Shown one piece after another: positions 4,875-9,066 of a DNA stretch of 9,066 bases. Every line of letters starts with the position of its first letter. Within the stretch, counting starts at the first letter, position 1. The notes beneath the pieces were generated by a model. It was given only the letters and a program-made list of their open reading frames with translations. It searched no databases and had not been told where the DNA came from. Origin of the DNA: JAJNPS01 sp031430315 (GTDB taxonomy: Bacteria; Pseudomonadota; Alphaproteobacteria; Rhodobacterales; Rhodobacteraceae); assembly GCA_031430315.1 (NCBI GenBank), contig JANPBI010000295.1, forward strand, positions 1-9,066. The letters run 5' to 3'. The translations under genes and the position numbers were made by a program.

Positions 4875-6956
4875 CTACTCCGCCGCAACTTTGATCACCG
4901 GTTCCATCGTCGCGAGGACGTCACGGCTCAGGTGACATTTGATCTGATGGCCGCCTTCCAGAAATTGAACAGGAGGCATTTCGCGATCGCACAGTCCGTC
5001 CGGAACCTGCGACTTCCACCGGCAACGCGTCTGGAACGGACAGCCAGGCGGCGGGTTCATGGCTGACGGGATATCGCCTTCCAGCACGATGCGCTTGCGG
5101 ATCACTTTGGTGTCGGCGATGGGCACCGCCGAAAGAAGCGCCTCGGTATAGGGGTGGTAGGGCGGCTGGAATACTTGGTCGGTGGTCCCCATCTCGACCA
5201 CATGGCCCAGATACATGACCATCACGCGGTCCGACAGATAGCGCACGATCGACAGATCATGGCTGATGAACAACAGCGTCGTCTTGTTCTCGCGCTGGAT
5301 GTCCATCAACAGGTCGGTAACGGCCGCCTGAACAGACACGTCAAGCGCGCTGACCGGCTCATCCGCGACCACGACCTTGGCCCCGCCTGCAAAGGCGCGG
5401 GCGATGCCGACGCGCTGTTTCTGGCCGCCCGACAACTGGCGCGGCATGCGTTCGGCAAAGGCGCGGGGCAGCTTCACCAGATCCAGGAGTTCCAGCATCC
5501 GCGCCGCACGGATGGCATCGGATTCCCCGTATTTGAAGATCTCCAGCGCCCGGATGATCTGGCGGCCAACGGTCATTGATGGGTTCAGTGTGTCAAAGGG
5601 GTTCTGAAAAACCATCTGCACCTGGCTGACGGTATCGGTGTTGCGCTGCTGGATCGGCGTCGACTGCACGTTTTCATCAAACAGCAGGATGGAGCCTGAT
5701 GTCGCCGTCTCCAACCCCATCAGCACTTTGGCAAAGGTTGATTTGCCGCAGCCGCTTTCGCCCACGATGGCCAGCGTCTCGCCCTCGCGCGCTTCAAAGC
5801 TGAGGGTCTCATTGGCCTTGACGACCTTTTTCATGCCGCCCCCAAAGGCTCCGCCCGAGACAGAGTAGTATTTCTTCAGATCCTCCATTTTCAGGACGAC
5901 CTTGCCAAGCGGGGCTTTTTGCTTGGGCGCCTTGACGACCATCGGGGCGTCCCAGTCGATTTCGGCCCATTTCACGCAGCGCGATCCGTGGCGGTCATCG
6001 CCCGGAATCTCTGACATCGGCACGTCGCCAGCATCACAGCGCCCGGCCTGAAAATAATCACAGCGCGGGCCAAAGTTGCAGCCATTGGGTCGTTCATGGG
6101 GCAGGGGGAAGTTGCCCGGGATGGAAATCAGCGGTCGCGAATTCTTGTCGGCCCCCGGCAACGGAATCGACCGGAACAGGGCCTGCGTGTAGGGGTGGCG
6201 CATGGTGTCGAAGACTTGCACGACCGAGCCGGTTTCAACTGCCTCGCCGGAATACATCACGCAGATGCGGTCACAGACATCCATGATCAGGCCCAGGTTG
6301 TGGCTGATGAACAGGATCGAGGTGCCGTATTTCTCTCCCAATGCCTTGACCAGATCGACAATGCCCGCCTCCACCGTCACGTCGAGTGCGGTGGTGGGTT
6401 CATCCAGGATCAGCAATGCAGGTTTCGACATCAACGCCATTGCGATGACGATGCGCTGCTGCTGGCCGCCCGACAATTGGTGAGGATAGGCGTTGATGAT
6501 GCGCTCTGGGTCGGGCAGACGCACGTCAGCCACGATCTGTCGCGCCAGCGCCCAGGCATCTGACTTGGACATGCCTTGGTGGATCATCGGCACTTCGGCC
6601 AGCTGCGCGCCGATTTTCATCGCGGGGTTCAGCGACGCCATCGGTTCTTGGTAGATCATCGCGATTTCTGAACCGCGAATCTGGCGCAGTTCCTCGTCGT
6701 CCATGAGCGTCAGGTCACGCCCCTTGAACTTGATCGACCCCCCGGTGATGCGGCCGTTCTTGCCAAGGTAACGCATCACCGCCAGCGCGACGGTGGATTT
6801 TCCGCACCCGCTTTCGCCCACCAGACCCATCGCTTCGCCCGCGCGGACGGCGCAGGAAAAGTCCATCACGGCCGGGATTTCGCGCAACCGCGTGAAAAAG
6901 CTGATCGACAGGTTGTTGATCTCGAGGATCGGTTGAGAAGGGTCCCAGTCTGCCAT
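4875..6956 (-). CDS. Fused DppD-DppF-type ABC transporter ATPase
   Basis: This is the energy-coupling subunit of a dipeptide/oligopeptide/nickel-family importer, on the inner face of the membrane. The 693 residues hold two complete ATPase domains in one chain, normally separate proteins of about 330 each. Domain 1: Walker A GESGCGKST (47-55), Q-loop Gln103, signature LSGGQ (161-165), Walker B LLILDEP (181-187), H-loop His219. Domain 2: Walker A GESGCGKST (399-407), Gln451, LSGGQ (508-512), VVVADEP (528-534), His566. Every catalytic motif is intact in both. Each half ends in an oligopeptide-type C-terminal region with HPYT and four cysteines (293, 299, 307, 327 and 639, 645, 656, 674). Start 6956 is supported by GAGG five bases upstream. 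It is the last gene of the operon, 84 bases after the permease gene. The substrate cannot be told. Confidence 0.95.
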   Translation of the reverse strand: MADWDPSQPILEINNLSISFFTRLREIPAVMDFSCAVRAGEAMGLVGESGCGKSTVALAVMRYLGKNGRITGGSIKFKGRDLTLMDDEELRQIRGSEIAMIYQEPMASLNPAMKIGAQLAEVPMIHQGMSKSDAWALARQIVADVRLPDPERIINAYPHQLSGGQQQRIVIAMALMSKPALLILDEPTTALDVTVEAGIVDLVKALGEKYGTSILFISHNLGLIMDVCDRICVMYSGEAVETGSVVQVFDTMRHPYTQALFRSIPLPGADKNSRPLISIPGNFPLPHERPNGCNFGPRCDYFQAGRCDAGDVPMSEIPGDDRHGSRCVKWAEIDWDAPMVVKAPKQKAPLGKVVLKMEDLKKYYSVSGGAFGGGMKKVVKANETLSFEAREGETLAIVGESGCGKSTFAKVLMGLETATSGSILLFDENVQSTPIQQRNTDTVSQVQMVFQNPFDTLNPSMTVGRQIIRALEIFKYGESDAIRAARMLELLDLVKLPRAFAERMPRQLSGGQKQRVGIARAFAGGAKVVVADEPVSALDVSVQAAVTDLLMDIQRENKTTLLFISHDLSIVRYLSDRVMVMYLGHVVEMGTTDQVFQPPYHPYTEALLSAVPIADTKVIRKRIVLEGDIPSAMNPPPGCPFQTRCRWKSQVPDGLCDREMPPVQFLEGGHQIKCHLSRDVLATMEPVIKVAAE

Positions 6957-6987
6957 GGTGGCCTCGCGCTTGGGTAGGATGTTGGAA

Positions 6988-7015
6988 CCCGGGGACCAGC
7001 CCCCGGACCCCCGGG
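6988..7015. repeat. GC-rich palindrome between permease and ATPase genes
   Basis: CCCGGGG (6988-6994) pairs with CCCCGGG (7009-7015) around a G/C-only-rich centre that also holds alternative pairings (GGGG with CCCCC). On the minus strand it lies 25 bases after the permease stop and about 31 before the ATPase start, inside the transcription unit. ATATTT flanks one side. From memory, similar CCCCCGGACCCCCGGG-type elements occur in many Rhodobacterales intergenic regions, but no search was run. A role in RNA stability or partial termination within the operon is inference. Confidence 0.55.
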
Positions 7016-7040
7016 ATATTTCACGAACAGGTGAAGGACA

Positions 7041-8462
7041 TCAGTCCCTCAAGGATTCTTCGCGCAGGCCGTCGGCCAGCAGGTTCAGGCCAAGGACAAG
7101 GCTCATCAGTGCAAGGGCAGGGGTCACGGCGGGGTGCAGGTAGAGCGAGAGGAGCTTGCGCCCGTCATCGATGGTTGACCCCCAGTCCGGGCTTTCCGGA
7201 CTGACGCCGAGGCCGAAGAAGCCAAGGGTTCCCAGAAGGATCGTCGTGTACCCGATGCGCAGACAGAAATCGACGATCAGCGGGCCGCGCGCGTTGGGCA
7301 GGATTTCCCACAGCATGATGTACCAGGGGCTTTCGCCCCGCGTCATGCCCGCGGCCACGTAGTCGCGCGCCTTGAGGTCCATCACAATACCGCGCACGAT
7401 CCGGAACACGGTGGGCGAATTGACGAACACGACCGACACGAACACGTTGAGAAGGTTCGGTTCCATCGACCAGACGCCCAGCGGATCGGCGTTGAAGGCA
7501 AGCCCCGAATAGGCCCAAAGCCCAATCACCAATGTCGCCCCGACCAGCATGTTGCGTTTCGGCGGATCAGTGAAGTAGCGCGACTGGAACAGGATGCACA
7601 TGAAGATGATCGGAAAGATGAAGAGCACGGCGGCCAGGTAGATCGGGATGCCCGTCACGCGGATTTCCGGCGTGACCAGCAGGTAGAACAGCAAGATCAC
7701 CGGGAAGGCGAGCACAAGGTTGGCCACAAAGGACAGGAACGTATCCAGTTTGCCGCCGAAATACCCTGCAGGCAGACCCAGCGTGACCCCGACCATAAAG
7801 GCAAAGGCGGTGGCCGCCGGGGCGATGGTCAGGACCCGTCGTGCGCCCATGACGACGCGGCTGAACACGTCGCGCGCCAGGTGGTCGGCACCGAGCAGGA
7901 AGTAGCCATACTGCCCCTCGACCACGTCTTTCAGCGGCATGCCAGGGGCAACGTTCTTGACCCTTCCGAATTGCTTGATCGGGTCCATGGTGATGATCAG
8001 GTCAGCGAAGATCGCCGTGAACACCCAGAACATCACCAGTGCAAAACCGATCATGCCAACCGGACTGTCGAACAGCTTGCCCAGTAGGCCAAGGCGGCGC
8101 TTGTAGACGATGCAGACCACGAAAGTGATGATCAGCGCGCCCCAGACCGGCAGGAACTGCATCGAAGCGGCGCCGATGATCCCCTTGGCGGGCAGGCCCG
8201 GCATCACGATGCCGACGACAAGATAAATCAAGATCAGACCGATGATGAGAAGGCCGATGTAGCGCACCGCAAGGGTTGCGTAATCGAAGAGACTGCGCCG
8301 GGCGACCAGCGTGTCGCCTTGCACCGTGGCGCTGACAGAGGCGCCTGCAAAGAGCCCCAGAACAAGTTGCCCGACAACGGCCACGGCCAATGCGGCCAAT
8401 GCGGCGAACAAGATGGGGTTGAGGAGGGTTCCGACCGTTCCGGTCCAGGTGAGCGCTTCCAT
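7041..8462 (-). CDS. DppC-type ABC transporter permease, enlarged
   Basis: This is the second inner-membrane permease of the importer. The C-terminal half is clearly of the DppC/OppC family. It has YFLLGADHLARDVFSRVVMGARRVL (187-211), the EAA-loop region YVAAGMTRGESPWYIMLWEILPNARGPLIVDF (368-399), which contacts the ATPase, and LGFFGLGVSPESPDWGSTIDDGR near the end. The protein is 473 residues, where about 280-310 is usual. The excess comes from an N-terminal block (1 to about 125) with three extra hydrophobic segments (about 14-38, 63-88, 102-120), and from an insert at about 262-340 with two more. The start at 8462 is chosen because GAGGAGA lies six bases upstream and it follows the upstream permease stop by ten bases; that stop (TGA) overlaps the ribosome site, suggesting coupled translation. 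A longer frame to 8507 would overlap the upstream gene. Confidence 0.93.
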   Translation of the reverse strand: MEALTWTGTVGTLLNPILFAALAALAVAVVGQLVLGLFAGASVSATVQGDTLVARRSLFDYATLAVRYIGLLIIGLILIYLVVGIVMPGLPAKGIIGAASMQFLPVWGALIITFVVCIVYKRRLGLLGKLFDSPVGMIGFALVMFWVFTAIFADLIITMDPIKQFGRVKNVAPGMPLKDVVEGQYGYFLLGADHLARDVFSRVVMGARRVLTIAPAATAFAFMVGVTLGLPAGYFGGKLDTFLSFVANLVLAFPVILLFYLLVTPEIRVTGIPIYLAAVLFIFPIIFMCILFQSRYFTDPPKRNMLVGATLVIGLWAYSGLAFNADPLGVWSMEPNLLNVFVSVVFVNSPTVFRIVRGIVMDLKARDYVAAGMTRGESPWYIMLWEILPNARGPLIVDFCLRIGYTTILLGTLGFFGLGVSPESPDWGSTIDDGRKLLSLYLHPAVTPALALMSLVLGLNLLADGLREESLRD

Positions 8463-8472
8463 CGGGGTCTCC

Positions 8473-9066
8473 TCAGCTAAGCCGGATACGGGGATTGAGG
8501 AAGACATAGCCGATGTCAGAGATCAGCTGCGTCACCAGGACGACAAACACGGCCACGACAGAACAGCCCAGCAAGAGTTCGATGTCATTGTTCGATGCGG
8601 CCTGTACCAGCGTCCATCCGAACCCCTTGTAGTTGAACAGCGATTCCACGATCACCACGCCGTTCAGTAGCCATGGAAATTGCAGCATGATCACCGTAAA
8701 GGGCGCGATCAGGGCGTTGCGCAGGGCATGCTTGACGACCACGCCGCCAAAGGGCACGCCTTTCAGCCGGGCCGTGCGGATGTATTGCTGGGTCATCACC
8801 TCGGTCATGCTTGCGCGGGTCATCCGGGCGATATAGCCGATGCCGTACAGCGCGATGGTCATCACCGGCAGGGCAAAGTTCCAGAACGTGATGCCGTCCA
8901 GCGCCGAGGTGGCAGACCCGAGAAACAGCGTCTTGCGATCGCCAAGGAATCCGCCATCCCCGAGCCACCCCCACTCCGTCAGGATCGGGGATATGCCCGC
9001 GGTGACCGAGGCGAAGATCGCCACCAACACCACGCCTGACACGTATTCCGGCGTGGCGGTCGAGGC
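8473..9066 (-). CDS. DppB-type ABC transporter permease, C-terminal part, runs off the right edge
   Basis: The frame is open to the last base of the window, so the gene begins beyond it. The visible 197 residues (ASTATPEYVSGVVL to NPRIRLS) are the C-terminal two thirds of a DppB/OppB-family permease, usually 305-340 residues. Family signatures are FWNFALPVMTIALYGIGYIARMTRASMTEVMTQQYIRTARLKG, the EAA-type loop TARLKGVPFGGVVVKHALRNALIAPF, VVIVESLFNYKGFGWTL, and the closing LISDIGYVFLNPRIRLS. It forms the membrane channel with the 7041-8462 permease. A substrate-binding protein gene is expected upstream. The internal GTG at 9042 is not a plausible start because homology continues before it. Confidence 0.94.
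   Translation of the reverse strand, partial: ASTATPEYVSGVVLVAIFASVTAGISPILTEWGWLGDGGFLGDRKTLFLGSATSALDGITFWNFALPVMTIALYGIGYIARMTRASMTEVMTQQYIRTARLKGVPFGGVVVKHALRNALIAPFTVIMLQFPWLLNGVVIVESLFNYKGFGWTLVQAASNNDIELLLGCSVVAVFVVLVTQLISDIGYVFLNPRIRLS

Noticed and set aside
8463..8507. Longer start for the DppC-type permease at 8507
   Set aside because: It overlaps the end of the upstream permease gene and has no ribosome site, while 8462 has a near-ideal GAGGAGA.

Overview
The window looks like a chromosomal piece of a high-GC alphaproteobacterium, most likely Rhodobacterales (Roseobacter-type). This rests on recognisable protein styles: an A-type Fe-S carrier beginning MFGIPGKAAV, a Gly-rich SSB ending DLDDEIPF, and a fused dipeptide-type ABC ATPase. 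It is inference, because no search was run. Almost all genes lie on the minus strand. No phage, IS element, CRISPR array, tRNA or rRNA was seen.

Layout, left to right. (1) Positions 1-454 hold a tandem duplication with a 304-base period. The 3' end of tpiA, its terminator and the start of a downstream EamA/DMT-type transporter gene occur twice. This leaves a 66-codon truncated transporter frame fused to a copy of the tpiA tail. The intact transporter begins at position 25 and runs off the left edge. (2) 386-1129 is tpiA (triosephosphate isomerase). (3) 1272-1631 is an IscA/HesB-type Fe-S carrier, with a strong terminator at 1207-1242. (4) 1681-2535 is a LysR-type regulator. A possible 53-aa basic protein (2634-2795, plus strand) is divergent from it. 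(5) 2842-3207 is a DUF59/MIP18-type Fe-S assembly factor. (6) 3461-3973 is ssb, with a terminator at 3337-3370 and a LexA-box-like sequence upstream. (7) 4209-4832, on the plus strand, is a small secreted lytic transglycosylase. (8) A large palindrome fills the 42 bases between it and a convergent ABC import operon. (9) 4875-9066, minus strand, reads dppB-like permease (partial), enlarged dppC-like permease, then fused DppD-DppF-type ATPase.

The ABC genes form one transcription unit. A binding-protein gene is expected upstream, beyond the right edge. The substrate is a peptide, opine, nickel or similar small solute and cannot be told from the sequence. The two Fe-S genes are plausibly the separated remnants of a suf-type neighbourhood. 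The others are housekeeping genes of glycolysis, DNA maintenance and cell-wall turnover.

I did not find a new multi-gene system. The parts most worth a second look are the tandem duplication with third-position-only divergence in the tpiA tail, the enlarged permease, the LexA-like site before ssb, and the two intergenic palindromes.
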